Below are positions 54,235-63,951 of a stretch of 64,000 bases of DNA, piece by piece; within the stretch, counting starts at the first letter, position 1; each line of letters opens with the position of its first letter. Made by a program: the position numbers and the translations under genes. The notes under the pieces are model-generated. The model did no database searches and was not told the origin of the DNA. It saw nothing but the letters and a program-made list of their open reading frames with translations. The DNA lies in contig NZ_JAVTWB010000107.1 of assembly GCF_032229525.1 (NCBI RefSeq), positions 8,614 through 72,613 on the forward strand. Reading direction: 5' to 3'. The stretch comes from Accumulibacter sp032229525. GTDB lineage: Bacteria > Pseudomonadota > Gammaproteobacteria > Burkholderiales > Rhodocyclaceae.

Positions 54235-55677
54235 TCAGATGCTTCGGTAAAGTGCCTCATAGCGCACTGCGGAGTCGTCCCAGGAGAAATTCTGCGCCAT
54301 GCCATACAGCTGGAGTTGACGCCATGCGGCGGCGTCGCGGTAAAGTGCACAGGCCTTGCCGATACGCGCGGCGAGCTTGCGGCTACTGGCATCGTCGAAA
54401 GTGAAGCCATTGGCGACACCCGCTTTGAGGCTTTCCGGGGTGGCATCCACCACCGTATCTGCCAAGCCGCCAACCTGTCGCACGAGTGGCAGGGTGCCGT
54501 AGCGCAGCGCATAGAGCTGTGTCAGACCGCAGGGTTCAAAACGCGACGGAACAAGCAGGATGTCGGCGGCGGCCATGATGCGATGCGACAAGGCTTCATC
54601 GTAACCAAGATGGACCGAGACGGCGTCGGGATGAGCGCCGGCCGCCGCGCGGAACGCGGCTTCGATATCGGCCTCGCCACTGCCGATGACGACCAGTTGA
54701 GCGCCCTCCGCCAGCAGCGCGGGCAAGGCACCGAGAACCAGATCCATCCCTTTCTGCGCGGTCAGTCTGCTGACAATCGCGATCAGTGGTGTCTTGGCGC
54801 GGCAAGCAAAACCGAGAGCTGCCTGCAGTTTGAGCTTGCAGACCGTCTTGCCACGGAGGTGTGTAGCGCTGAAGTGCTTGGGTAGCGCGGCATTCGTGCT
54901 CGGATCCCAGACTGAATAATCGACGCCATTGAGAATGCCTGACAGGTCGCTGCCCCGGCCTCGCAGCACGCCATCCAGCCCCCAACCGAACTCCAGCGTA
55001 CAAATTTCCCGCGCGTAAGTCGGGCTAACGGCGTTCACGCGCTTGGCATGCACCAGCGCCGCCTTCATAAACGACAAATGCCCGTGAAATTCGATCCCGC
55101 TCTGGTTCGCACCGGAGATCTGCAGACCAAGATCAGCGTGATGGTCAAGCGGAAACAGACCACGGAAAGAGAGATTGTGAATGGTGAACACCGTCGCCGT
55201 CGTCAGCGCCGGATTCTGTGCAATGTAGGCAGGCGCCAGGCCGGCGTGCCAATCATGTGCGTGAACTACCTCCGGTTGCCAGTGTCGATCCAGTTCCCCA
55301 GCCGCCAGATGGGCGGCGACCCAGCCAAGGAGAGCAAAGCGCCGATGGTTATCACTCCAGTCGCAACCGTCCGGGCCAAGATAAGGATTCCCGTCGCGCC
55401 GGTAAAGAAAGGGCGCATCGATGACGTAGGCCAGCAAGCCGCTTTCCGGCAGGCGCCCCAGTCGCAGCGTAATCACCGCTGCGCCGAAGGCCGGACCAAA
55501 GCGAATTACCCGCTTGAGGTCGATCACGCCATTGAGAATCGCCGGCATCCCCGGCAACAGTACGCGCACGTCGAGCCCCCGCGCGGCAAGCGCTGCTGGC
55601 AACGCTGCCACGACGTCGGCGAGGCCACCGGTTTTGACCAGTGGATAGATTTCGGCGGCGACGTGCAGGATGCGCAC
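54235..55677 (-). CDS. glgA: Glycogen synthase (ADP-glucose type)
   Basis: A 480-residue GT5 glycosyltransferase that adds glucose from ADP-glucose to glycogen. Seen: 'KTGGLADVVAALP' with ADP-glucose-binding K15, 'VHAHDWHAGLAPAYI', 'LIAIVSRLTAQKGMDLVL' and 'LLVPSRFEPCGLTQLYALRY' (E-x7-E-like retaining-GT motif). Last gene of the pgi-pgm-glgC-glgA run, 21 bases after glgC. Glycogen cycling is central to Accumulibacter-type metabolism. Confidence 0.96.
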   Translation of the reverse strand: MRILHVAAEIYPLVKTGGLADVVAALPAALAARGLDVRVLLPGMPAILNGVIDLKRVIRFGPAFGAAVITLRLGRLPESGLLAYVIDAPFLYRRDGNPYLGPDGCDWSDNHRRFALLGWVAAHLAAGELDRHWQPEVVHAHDWHAGLAPAYIAQNPALTTATVFTIHNLSFRGLFPLDHHADLGLQISGANQSGIEFHGHLSFMKAALVHAKRVNAVSPTYAREICTLEFGWGLDGVLRGRGSDLSGILNGVDYSVWDPSTNAALPKHFSATHLRGKTVCKLKLQAALGFACRAKTPLIAIVSRLTAQKGMDLVLGALPALLAEGAQLVVIGSGEADIEAAFRAAAGAHPDAVSVHLGYDEALSHRIMAAADILLVPSRFEPCGLTQLYALRYGTLPLVRQVGGLADTVVDATPESLKAGVANGFTFDDASSRKLAARIGKACALYRDAAAWRQLQLYGMAQNFSWDDSAVRYEALYRSI

Positions 55678-55698
55678 GGATCTAGTTTCTTCGAGGCC

Positions 55699-56967
55699 TC
55701 AGGTGAGCTGCTCGAGCATCTTGCGGGTGATCAGCGTAATCCCGTTATCGCTATAACGGAAGCGGCGTGCATCGTCATCCGGGTCTTCGCCGACGACCAT
55801 GCCCGGTGGTATCTCACAATCGCTGTCCACAACGCAGCGGCTGAGGCGGGCTCGCGAGCCAATGGTCGTGTTGGGCAACAGGACCGACAGGTTTACCCGG
55901 GCATAAGAATGGACGCGACAACTGGAGAACAGCAGCGAGCGGTTAACCTCGCCCGATACGATACAGCCACCAGACACGGTAGACTCGACGGCCGTGCCGC
56001 GCCGGTCCAGATGATTATGGACGAACTTGGCGGGTGGAAGCTGCTGTTGATGGGTCCACACCGGCCAGTTGGTATCGTAGAGATTCAAAGCCGGCACCGT
56101 GGCGGTCAGATCGATGTTCGCATCCCAGTAGGCATCGATCGTCCCGGCGTCTCGCCAGTAGTGCTCGCGGACCGGTTCATCGGGCGCCGTCACGCAGCTG
56201 CGCGAGAACGAGTGCGCTACTGCACAGCGGTTCGCCACCGCATGAGGAATGATGTCCTTGCCGAAGTCATGGTTGGAATTCTCGTCGGCAATGTCGCGTG
56301 CCAGCTGGGCATACAGGTACTTGGCGTTGAAAATGTAGACACCCATGCTGCACAAGGCCATGTCCGGGTTGCCCGGCATCCCTGGTGGGTCGGCAGGCTT
56401 CTCGATGAAGTCAGTAATCAAGCCATTTTCATCGACTGCCACGATGCCAAAACCACTGGCTTCCTTGCGTGGGACCTCGATACAGGCAACGGTGCATTCG
56501 GCGCCGCTCTCGACGTGGTCGACCAGCATTACCCCGTAGTTCATCTTGTAGACGTGGTCGCCGGCCAGAATCACCACGTATTCCGGTGCCGGCGTGTAAG
56601 TCTCGAGGATGTCGATGTTCTGGTAAACCGCGTCGGCAGTACCTCGATACCAGGATTCCTCGTCTATCCGCTGCTGCGCGGGAAGTAGATCAACGAATTC
56701 GTTGACTTCACCATGCAGGAAACTCCAACCGCGCTGCAGGTGGCGCAGCAGGCTGTGTGATTTGTACTGGGTCACTACGCCGATGCGCCGAACCTGCGAA
56801 TTGACGCAGTTCGACAAGGCGAAATCGATGATCCGGAACTTGCCGCCGAAGTGAACCGCCGGCTTGGCGCGACGATCCGTCAGTTCGTGTAGTCTGCTGC
56901 CGCGCCCGCCAGCAAGCACCAAGGCAATCGCCTTGCGCGACAATTGGAATGTCTTCCGGTCAACCAT
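55699..56967 (-). CDS. glgC: Glucose-1-phosphate adenylyltransferase
   Basis: A 422-residue ADP-glucose pyrophosphorylase, the committed step of bacterial glycogen synthesis. The N-terminal nucleotide loop is 'LVLAGGRGSRLHELTDRRAK' with 'PAVHFGGKFRIIDFALSN' next; the sugar-phosphate site is near 'FIEKPADPPGMPG', and the C-terminus is a left-handed beta-helix. The Arg-rich N-terminal part suggests allosteric control by fructose-1,6-bisphosphate or pyruvate, as in E. coli. Between pgm and glgA on the same strand. Confidence 0.97.
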   Translation of the reverse strand: MVDRKTFQLSRKAIALVLAGGRGSRLHELTDRRAKPAVHFGGKFRIIDFALSNCVNSQVRRIGVVTQYKSHSLLRHLQRGWSFLHGEVNEFVDLLPAQQRIDEESWYRGTADAVYQNIDILETYTPAPEYVVILAGDHVYKMNYGVMLVDHVESGAECTVACIEVPRKEASGFGIVAVDENGLITDFIEKPADPPGMPGNPDMALCSMGVYIFNAKYLYAQLARDIADENSNHDFGKDIIPHAVANRCAVAHSFSRSCVTAPDEPVREHYWRDAGTIDAYWDANIDLTATVPALNLYDTNWPVWTHQQQLPPAKFVHNHLDRRGTAVESTVSGGCIVSGEVNRSLLFSSCRVHSYARVNLSVLLPNTTIGSRARLSRCVVDSDCEIPPGMVVGEDPDDDARRFRYSDNGITLITRKMLEQLT

Positions 56968-57030
56968 TTCTTATCCCCTTTTCAAGCTCAATTCACTGCA
57001 CCTGACGGCGCCAGCAGGCGTCGCCGCCTT

Positions 57031-58674
57031 CTAGCTGATCACATCGGGGCCTTTCCTCCCGGTGTTCGCCGCAATCTGCGCCACCGTCTCGGCAAGGCCG
57101 ACGAGCGGCGCGAGTGCTTCCTGCGTGGGCACTTCGTGCTGGCCGGGATCAGCGACATAGCGTTCGAGATAGACGCGCAGCGTGGCGCCTTCCGTGCCCG
57201 TACCCGATAGGCGGAAGACCACCCGCGAGCCATCCTCAAGCAGGATACGAACGCCCTGACGCTCCGAACGCGAACCGTCTACCGGGTCGGTGTAAGCAAA
57301 GTCATCGGCCGCGGCGATGCGCAGGCCATTGCACACGGAGCCCGCCAGTTGCGGCAGGCGGGTACGCAAGTCGTTCATCAGGCGATCCCCGGCTGCCGTG
57401 TCGATGCCCTCGTAGTCGTGACGAGAGTAGACGTTGCGGCCGAAATGCCGCCAGTGCTCGCGAACGATCACATCGGCCGGCATCTCCCGCACGGCCAGGA
57501 TATTGAGCCAGTAGAGGACCGCCCACAGGCCATCCTTCTCACGCACGTGGCTGGAGCCGGTGCCGGCGCTTTCCTCGCCGCAGATGGTCGCCTTGCCGGC
57601 ATCGAGCAGCGAACCGAAGTACTTCCAGCCGGTTGGCGTTTCGTAGCAGGGGATAGCCAGCTCTTTGGCGACACGATCGACGGCACAACTGGTCGGCATC
57701 GATCGCGCCACGCCGGCCAGTCCGCTGGCGTAACCGGGAACCAGCGCGTAGTTGGCGGCGATCACCGCCAGGCTGTCGCTCGGGCTGACGACGAAATCGC
57801 GGCCAACGATCATGTTGCGATCGCCGTCGCCGTCCGAAGCCGCGCCGAATGACAGACCGGAGCGGCTATCGGCCAGTGCTGCGACCAGTTCGGCAGCATA
57901 GACCGGGTTCGGATCGGGGTGACCACCGCCAAAGTCCGGCAGCGGCGTTCCGTTGACCACCGTGCCCACTGGTGCGCCAAGACGGCCTTCGAGAATCGCG
58001 TGCGCATAGGGACCGTTGACCGCATGCATGGCGTCAAAACGCATGCGAAAATCCGGACGCGCCAGCAAAGCAGCAATGCGATCGAAGTCAAACAACGACT
58101 CCAGGAGTTCGGCGTAATCAGCCACCGGATCAAAGACGCTGACGATCATCTCACCAATACGAAGCTCGCCCATCCGGCTCAGATCGATGTCCGGAGCCTC
58201 GACGGTGCGGTAGGCGCTAATCTCCTGCGTGCGCTGATAGACGGCGTCGGTAAAGCCCTCGTTGGCCGGGCCACCGTTGCCCAGGTTGTACTTGATACCG
58301 AAGTCGCCATCGGGACCACCCGGGTTGTGGCTCGCTGACAGGATGATGCCGCCGAAAGCCTGCCATTTGCGGATGACGGCGCTGGCTGCCGGGGTCGACA
58401 GAATGCCGTCCCGGCCAACCAGCACGCGGCCAAAACCGGCGGCCGCCGCCATACGCAGGATGGTCTGGATGGCGACATCGTTGTAGTAGCGACCGTCACC
58501 GCCAAGGACCAGCGTTTTTCCCTCCTGGCCGGACAGGGTGTCGAAAATTGCCTGGACGAAATTCTCCAGATAGCGCGCTTGGCGAAAAACGGCAACCTTC
58601 TTCCGCAGCCCGGATGTCCCCGGCTTCTGGCCGGCAAAAGGGGTGCTGGAAACACTGACTACCTTCATGTTCAT
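57031..58674 (-). CDS. pgm: Phosphoglucomutase (alpha-D-glucose-specific)
   Basis: A 547-residue alpha-D-phosphohexomutase converting glucose-6-phosphate and glucose-1-phosphate. The phosphoserine is S115 in 'ILSASHNPGGPDGDFGIKYN', metal site 'ASDGDGDRNMI', and sugar loop 'CGEESAGTGSSHVREKDGLW'. The sequence fits the eukaryote-like Pgm family (TIGR01132-type length) rather than ManB. It supplies glucose-1-phosphate to glgC, 63 bases downstream. Confidence 0.96.
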   Translation of the reverse strand: MNMKVVSVSSTPFAGQKPGTSGLRKKVAVFRQARYLENFVQAIFDTLSGQEGKTLVLGGDGRYYNDVAIQTILRMAAAAGFGRVLVGRDGILSTPAASAVIRKWQAFGGIILSASHNPGGPDGDFGIKYNLGNGGPANEGFTDAVYQRTQEISAYRTVEAPDIDLSRMGELRIGEMIVSVFDPVADYAELLESLFDFDRIAALLARPDFRMRFDAMHAVNGPYAHAILEGRLGAPVGTVVNGTPLPDFGGGHPDPNPVYAAELVAALADSRSGLSFGAASDGDGDRNMIVGRDFVVSPSDSLAVIAANYALVPGYASGLAGVARSMPTSCAVDRVAKELAIPCYETPTGWKYFGSLLDAGKATICGEESAGTGSSHVREKDGLWAVLYWLNILAVREMPADVIVREHWRHFGRNVYSRHDYEGIDTAAGDRLMNDLRTRLPQLAGSVCNGLRIAAADDFAYTDPVDGSRSERQGVRILLEDGSRVVFRLSGTGTEGATLRVYLERYVADPGQHEVPTQEALAPLVGLAETVAQIAANTGRKGPDVIS

Positions 58675-58728
58675 TTCATGCCTCGTTGCAAATTGAACGC
58701 CCGGGCCCGATGGCGGAGCGAAACAGAT

Positions 58729-60363
58729 TCATGCCAGATGTTGCCTGGTGTATGCCAGCAGTCCGCGCGTCGAAGCATCGAGCTTTTCCGCCAGCAGAGG
58801 ATCGGCGATGGCAGGCAGGATGCTGCTCGCCACCGCCTTGCCCAACTCGACGCCCCATTGGTCGAATGAGTTGAGCCCCCAGATGATTCCCTGCACAAAG
58901 ACCTTGTGCTCGTACAGCGCAATCAGGGCACCTAGCGTTTGCGGGTCAAGACACGACAGCATCAGGGTGGACGACGGCTGATTGCCGACAAACACCTTGT
59001 GTGGCAGCAGTTGCTCGAGCGCCGCGGGCGACATGCTGCGGCTGAGTTCACTGCGCGCTTCGTCCGCCGTCTTGCCGAACGCCAGTGCCGCGCTCTGCGC
59101 GAAGCAGTTGGCGAGCAGCGCCTCCTGATGTCCGGGTAGCGGAAAGTCCGAACGGGCGGCGGCGATGAAATCGCAAGGTACCAGTCGCCCACCCTGATGG
59201 AGTAGCTGAAAGAAAGCGTGCTGACCATTGTTGCCGAGTTCGCCCCAAACGATGGGGTTCGTTGCATGATCGAGCGGCTGGCCATCGATACCCACGGATT
59301 TCCCGTTGCTCTCCATTTCAAGCTGCTGCAGGAAGGACGGGAGATACTTGAGCGACTCGTTATAGGGCAGGACCGCGTTCGTCGTTGCGCCCAGGAAATT
59401 GGTATTCCAGATGCCGATCAGGGCCATCACCACCGGCAGATTGCGCTCGAAGGGCGTGTTGCGAAAGTGCTCGTCCATGCGCTCGGCGCCAGCGAGGAGA
59501 TCGGCAAAAGCCTGCGGACCAATGGCGATCATCAGCGCCAGACCGACCGCCGACCACAGCGAAAAACGCCCGCCAACCCAGTCCCAGAGCGGAAACACCG
59601 CATCCTCTCGGATACCGAAGCCGACCGCGCGCTCGGGCTTGGCGGTCAGCGCGGCGAAATGCTGGGCGACCGCAGCCGCATCGCCCAGGTTGGCCACCAG
59701 CCAGTCACGAGCAGTCTGTGCATTGAGCATCGTTTCCTGCGTGGTGAAGGTCTTGCTGGCCACGAGGAACAGTGTCGTGCGCGGATCGAGAGTTTGCAGC
59801 AGCGGCGCCAGCTGGGCACTATCGAGGTTGGAGACGTAATGCACGTCAAGCGTCGGATGCGAGAGTGAGCGTAGAGCGTAACCAAGCATCTTCGGTCCGA
59901 GGTCAGAGCCGCCGATACCGATGTTGACCACATTGCGAATCGGCAGGCCGGTGAAGCCAAGCGCCTGCCCTGAGCGAATGCGGTCGGCGAAGGCAGCCAT
60001 GCGCTGGCGCGTGGGCAGAACCTCCGACATGACATCGAAATCGGCACTGGGAAAAGGTGCGCTCGATCGCCGCAAGGCCACGTGCAGCACCGAGCGATCT
60101 TCGCTGACGTTGATTTTCTCGCCCCCGAACATGCGAGCCGTCGACTCGGCCAGCCCGGCTTCCCGAGTCAACCCGAGCAGCAGGTCAAGCGTCGTCGAAT
60201 CCATGCGTTGTTTGGAGAAGTCGAAGAAGATTCCTTCGAAGCTTAGCGAGAGCGCGGCAACACGATCGGGATCGCTGGCAAACAGTTGTCTGAGATGCAC
60301 TGGCGAGAGTGATTGCCGGTGCGTTTCGATAGCCTTCCAGGCGGCTGAGGCGGTGATGGTCAT
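58729..60363 (-). CDS. pgi: Glucose-6-phosphate isomerase
   Basis: A 544-residue Pgi that interconverts glucose-6-phosphate and fructose-6-phosphate. Seen: 'GIGGSDLGPKMLGYALRSL', 'FLVASKTFTTQETMLNA' and 'FDQWGVELGKAVASSILP', the family signatures. First gene of the glycogen run, so gluconeogenic carbon is channelled from fructose-6-phosphate to glycogen by pgi, pgm, glgC and glgA in order. No branching enzyme (glgB) is present in this block. Confidence 0.97.
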   Translation of the reverse strand: MTITASAAWKAIETHRQSLSPVHLRQLFASDPDRVAALSLSFEGIFFDFSKQRMDSTTLDLLLGLTREAGLAESTARMFGGEKINVSEDRSVLHVALRRSSAPFPSADFDVMSEVLPTRQRMAAFADRIRSGQALGFTGLPIRNVVNIGIGGSDLGPKMLGYALRSLSHPTLDVHYVSNLDSAQLAPLLQTLDPRTTLFLVASKTFTTQETMLNAQTARDWLVANLGDAAAVAQHFAALTAKPERAVGFGIREDAVFPLWDWVGGRFSLWSAVGLALMIAIGPQAFADLLAGAERMDEHFRNTPFERNLPVVMALIGIWNTNFLGATTNAVLPYNESLKYLPSFLQQLEMESNGKSVGIDGQPLDHATNPIVWGELGNNGQHAFFQLLHQGGRLVPCDFIAAARSDFPLPGHQEALLANCFAQSAALAFGKTADEARSELSRSMSPAALEQLLPHKVFVGNQPSSTLMLSCLDPQTLGALIALYEHKVFVQGIIWGLNSFDQWGVELGKAVASSILPAIADPLLAEKLDASTRGLLAYTRQHLA

Positions 60364-60682
60364 GGTCGATATGGGCTCATTGATGAGTGGTCAGGCCGTC
60401 GGCAAACAGGCCACAAAGTGGGTTTGCGACGAAATATGACAAGGTATGCTGTTCCGGTTATCAGCTTGCCAGAATGCTCGGAAGAACGCAAAAAAGAATG
60501 GACAGTAGCAGGGTTTCCAGAGCTATTTCTGAGCCATTTCCAGAGCTGTTTACGCACCACATGCTGGTCTATATAGGTAAGCCAGGCGACCGGCGTGCGC
60601 GGGGAACGATGGCTACCTGTTCAGACAGGTAGCCAGCCAAGAGCAGAAAGTTCACGGCAGACGATGCGCTGCTGGAAGCAGT
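60364..60682. other. Intergenic region upstream of pgi with a perfect 10-bp stem-loop
   Basis: This 319-base stretch shows no gene. It holds the promoter of the glycogen run. GGCTACCTGT (60611-60620) pairs perfectly with ACAGGTAGCC (60625-60634) around TCAG, 49 bases past the bacteriohemerythrin stop; it lacks a U-run on either strand, so it may be a processed 3' end or an operator. Nearby CCAGAGCTATTTCTGAG and CCAGAGCTGTTTA form a loose direct repeat. Confidence 0.6.
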
Positions 60683-61084
60683 TCAGCCGGTACGGGCTCG
60701 CAGGCTGGCGGCGAAGGGCTTGTCTTCCTCGGCAATATGGCGTTCGAACCAGTATTCGGTATAGCGCAGGAAGGAATGTACATTCCGCGTACCGTCAACC
60801 ACTTCAGCGAAGGCCTTTCGTAGCGTATGCAGGTTCTCCTGGTGAACCCTGGCGTGATCGACGAAGTCGACGTCCAACTGCAACGCCAAGCGTTCTTCGC
60901 TGGCGAAGTGCCACTGCAGATAATCGAGCAAGCTAGCAAATTCGTCGAGGGATGCGGGTCCGCTGCCGTACGATATTGCCTTCAGCGCCTCGATCCGGCG
61001 AAAGATCTCTTCGTGCTGGACATCAATCTCCGGAATATCGATCAGCAATGCCTCCGGTAACAAGCCGGTGAGGTTGCTCTCCAT
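60683..61084 (-). CDS. Bacteriohemerythrin
   Basis: A 133-residue four-helix bundle with the full set of hemerythrin di-iron ligands at canonical spacing: H24 ('DVQHEEIF'), H59 and E63 ('QWHFASEERL'), H77 and H81 ('DHARVHQENL'), H116 and D121 ('FERHIAEED'). It binds O2 at low oxygen and may store or deliver it to oxidases or sensors. It is a separate type from the HHE protein at 43.1 kb. Monocistronic. No FNR box was seen upstream. Confidence 0.92.
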   Translation of the reverse strand: MESNLTGLLPEALLIDIPEIDVQHEEIFRRIEALKAISYGSGPASLDEFASLLDYLQWHFASEERLALQLDVDFVDHARVHQENLHTLRKAFAEVVDGTRNVHSFLRYTEYWFERHIAEEDKPFAASLRARTG

Positions 61085-61171
61085 GACAAGGCTCCGCAGG
61101 TAGTCGCTCGATTCTGGTAATACAAGCAGTATAAAAGGGGAATCGCAAAGTACCAGTTAAATCGGGCGCAT

Positions 61172-62659
61172 TCAGGCAAAAACACCATGCAGGAACCATC
61201 CCGCCTGGCAACGAAAAATCCATAACCACTCAGAGCGTAGCGAAATGGCGACGAAGTAGTCGCGACGGACATCACCGAGCGCACCTGGCTCGGCGGCATC
61301 CCACCAGCCACTTTCGATGCGCTCGGGTCCGGCAAGCAGTCGCAAAGAACCGCCACACTGCGGCCGACCGTCAAGCTCGCACAGGGCCTGCGGCCTGGCT
61401 AAAAGCCACACAGGACGTGGAGCGGGTTCGCCATCCGACATGGCTGAGGCGGCGAGCAGGCTGGCCGATGATTTTTCTGCGGCCAGCGGCCTGGGGGGGA
61501 CTCGCCGCGAGGCTTTCTCGGGACGGTGCTCGGCCACTGCCGCGAGCGCATGCACCTTGCCGTCGCCAAGGCGTGCCTGCAAACGTTCGACCAGCATCGC
61601 CATCGAATCGCCGGTAGCGCCCTCGCCGCGTTCGCTGAACAGGCTGGCCGGTCGCCCGGGCAGCGATTCCGCCGCCTTGGTTCGCAAGCTGATCAGTTCG
61701 ACAGCGGCGGGCAGTTGAAGGCGCTGCAGTTGCTCGATGAAGACTCGGGCGATCCGTTCGGCGTCACGCGTGGCGCCGGTAAAGCAGAGGGCCAGAACAG
61801 TTGCCGGTCGCTGTTGGGCGCCGCGCTCGTGTTCAAACTCGAAGCAGCATTCACTGATGCCACCACCACGGGCGGTGAGCCAACCACACAAGCTGGCAAT
61901 CAGGCGACGCCCGGCAAATCCGAGAGCCATCGCATTCTCTACCCGCGTCGGCAATTCGAGCCGCTCGACAAAGTGCTCCGGAAAAACAAAACGTGGCCGG
62001 GGATCTGGCAAGCTGCCGAGCGCACGCGCCAGATCGGCGGCAAAACCGGCGCCGAGTCGAAGAGCCAGGCCGGCGCGCGGCAGGCGAAGCACGTCAGACA
62101 GCAAACGCGCGCCAAAACTGCTGAGCCGCGCGTGGTTCTGTGGTGAAAAATCGAGAGCTGTCAGCGACAAGCTACCCAAGCGGCGGGGTAGTTCATCGGC
62201 GTCCAGGCAAGCTTCATCGTCGCCGGCCAACGCCAGCCATTGCGCGGCGAGTGGCGTTGGCGCCATGGCCGCTTGTGGTGCAAAACCCTGCTCGCTACAA
62301 GCAGCCACGACGCGCTCGAAAATCGCCGCAGCACCGCCGAAAAGACGCAGCGAGCCGGCCACCTCCAGTAGCAGCATATGGGGTGAAACCAGGCAGATTT
62401 CCGAAGTGAAACGCCCTGCCCAACAGGCAAGCCGGGTCAAGGCCGCCTGCTCGCGCTCGCTATCGCGTTCCTGCACGGCCAGGGCGGGAAGCAAGGCCCA
62501 CGCCTCGGCCAGCCGCAGTCCGGGCATCACGCCAGCCGACGTCGCCGCATGGTCAGCGACCACGACACGTTCACGGCTGACAATGGCGCTAGGCGATAGC
62601 AGGCTGGGAAAGACTTCGAGCGGCAGACGCGGCAGGTAGAGGACAAGCCAGAGCATCAC
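61172..62659 (-). CDS. imuB: DNA polymerase Y family protein ImuB
   Basis: A 495-residue Y-family polymerase homologue of the SOS mutasome. The start 'MLWLVLYLPRLPLEVFPS' lacks the catalytic Asp found at that place in DinB/UmuC, so it is inactive as a polymerase and serves as a hub for the clamp, ImuA and DnaE2, as in other species. It overlaps the 3' end of imuA by 71 bases. dnaE2 does not follow (the next gene is a hemerythrin), so it must be elsewhere or missing. Confidence 0.93.
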   Translation of the reverse strand: MMLWLVLYLPRLPLEVFPSLLSPSAIVSRERVVVADHAATSAGVMPGLRLAEAWALLPALAVQERDSEREQAALTRLACWAGRFTSEICLVSPHMLLLEVAGSLRLFGGAAAIFERVVAACSEQGFAPQAAMAPTPLAAQWLALAGDDEACLDADELPRRLGSLSLTALDFSPQNHARLSSFGARLLSDVLRLPRAGLALRLGAGFAADLARALGSLPDPRPRFVFPEHFVERLELPTRVENAMALGFAGRRLIASLCGWLTARGGGISECCFEFEHERGAQQRPATVLALCFTGATRDAERIARVFIEQLQRLQLPAAVELISLRTKAAESLPGRPASLFSERGEGATGDSMAMLVERLQARLGDGKVHALAAVAEHRPEKASRRVPPRPLAAEKSSASLLAASAMSDGEPAPRPVWLLARPQALCELDGRPQCGGSLRLLAGPERIESGWWDAAEPGALGDVRRDYFVAISLRSEWLWIFRCQAGWFLHGVFA

Positions 62660-63308
62660 TCAGGCGTACCGGGCGTTGAATGACAATGGGCAAGGGCGCT
62701 GACCGTGCGCCACCTCGGCGTTTAAGGAGACGAACAATGAGTCGCTCACCCTCCCCTTCGAGCGCCAGGCGCAGCGGTGCCGGCGAAGACTGGCTGGCGC
62801 AGGCAGCCGGACGAAAAACGAATAGCAGCGTACGACTGCTCTCGGCAGCAAGCTGTAGGCGACGAAGCGACGTTGTCTGCACTTCGGGCAGCCAGGCGAC
62901 GACGGCGCCAACGCCATCGGCAGCGAGTGCGCGTTCACAAGCCCAGGTGGCATCACGGCCGGGAGCGCTGGCAACCAGCAGCCGCGACAGATCAAGACCG
63001 CTCTCATGAAACGCCGGGGCATGCAATGGGTGCGGTGGTGCAACACAAACGATCCAGGCGAGTTCATCGCTCGAAAGCCGCGCCAGGGCCGGCAGTAGCA
63101 GGCTCAATTCGCCAATGCCGCGGCACAGCGGCAAGATTTCGGTCAGGCCGCCACGCGGCCAGCCGCCGCCGGGCAGCTCGCGGTCAAGCTCGGCAAAGCC
63201 CGTCGGCACGCCAGGCAGCGGTGCTCTGGCCAGCGTATCGCCGCGCCAGACATCGGGACGGTCAAGGACTTGCGTGAGCGTCAGGGAGGAAGAAATGGTC
63301 AAGGCCAA
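62589..63308 (-). CDS. imuA: Translesion synthesis-associated protein ImuA (RecA-like)
   Basis: A 239-residue RecA/SulA-like protein: 'VPTGFAELDRELPGGGWPRG' and 'LTEILPLCRGIGELSLLLPA' are the family start, with a degenerate P-loop. ImuA binds ImuB and RecA during SOS mutagenesis. The likely start is TTG at 63308, seven bases after the lexA stop, so it is translated from the lexA message; no in-frame ATG is better. The C-terminal part overlaps imuB. Confidence 0.9.
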   Translation of the reverse strand: MALTISSSLTLTQVLDRPDVWRGDTLARAPLPGVPTGFAELDRELPGGGWPRGGLTEILPLCRGIGELSLLLPALARLSSDELAWIVCVAPPHPLHAPAFHESGLDLSRLLVASAPGRDATWACERALAADGVGAVVAWLPEVQTTSLRRLQLAAESSRTLLFVFRPAACASQSSPAPLRLALEGEGERLIVRLLKRRGGARSAPLPIVIQRPVRLSDALACPLPAASAARSLSQPAIA

Positions 63309-63315
63309 ACCGCAC

Positions 63316-63927
63316 TCACATCGTCTCGCTGCCGCGGATCACTCCGACAGCAATGCCTTCGATGGCCAATGTCTGCGCTTCTGAATCAACGACGATCGGC
63401 TCGAAATCGGGGTTCTCGGCAATCAACTGGACAATACCGCCCTGCTGACGGAAACGCTTGACCGTCACTTCGTCATCGAGCCTGGCAACGACAATCTGGC
63501 CATTGCGCGCTTCATTGCTGCTGTGCACGGCGAGCAGGTCGCCCTCCATAATGCCGGCGTTGATCATCGACAAACCCCGCACGCGCAACAGAAAATCGGC
63601 ACGTGGGCTGAACAGGCTGGCATCGACCGTATAGCGGCGCTGCACGTTTTCCACCGCCAGAATCGGGCTACCGGCAGCCACGCTACCGATCAGCGGCAGA
63701 CCCAGTTGTTCGACCAGACGGATGCCGCGTGCCGAGCCTGGTTCGAGCACGATGATGCCTTTTTTGGCGAGCGCCTTGAGGTGCTCCTCCGCGGCATTGT
63801 GCGAAGCAAATCCGAAGGCATTGGCAATTTCGGCCCGGGTCGGTGGTGCGCCAAGGATTTCCAGCGTGTTACGGATGAAGTCGAGTATTTCCTGTTGTCG
63901 CGGGGTAAGCGGGGCAACTCTGGTCAT
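63316..63927 (-). CDS. lexA: LexA repressor
   Basis: A 203-residue LexA: winged helix at 1-65 ('LTPRQQEILDFIRNTLE'), self-cleavage bond A85-G86 in 'SVAAGSPIL', Ser120 in 'RGLSMINAGI' and Lys157 in 'VTVKRFRQ'. RecA filaments trigger autocleavage and SOS induction. AGGAG precedes the ATG. The first gene of lexA-imuA-imuB, it has its own SOS box, so it autoregulates the operon. Confidence 0.96.
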   Translation of the reverse strand: MTRVAPLTPRQQEILDFIRNTLEILGAPPTRAEIANAFGFASHNAAEEHLKALAKKGIIVLEPGSARGIRLVEQLGLPLIGSVAAGSPILAVENVQRRYTVDASLFSPRADFLLRVRGLSMINAGIMEGDLLAVHSSNEARNGQIVVARLDDEVTVKRFRQQGGIVQLIAENPDFEPIVVDSEAQTLAIEGIAVGVIRGSETM

Positions 63928-63951
63928 GATCGTGAGCTCCTGTCGTCGATA

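Noticed and set aside
55048..56688. A 546-residue plus-strand open frame opposite glgA and glgC
   Set aside because: It mirrors the high-GC codon pattern of two full-length, motif-complete genes on the other strand.
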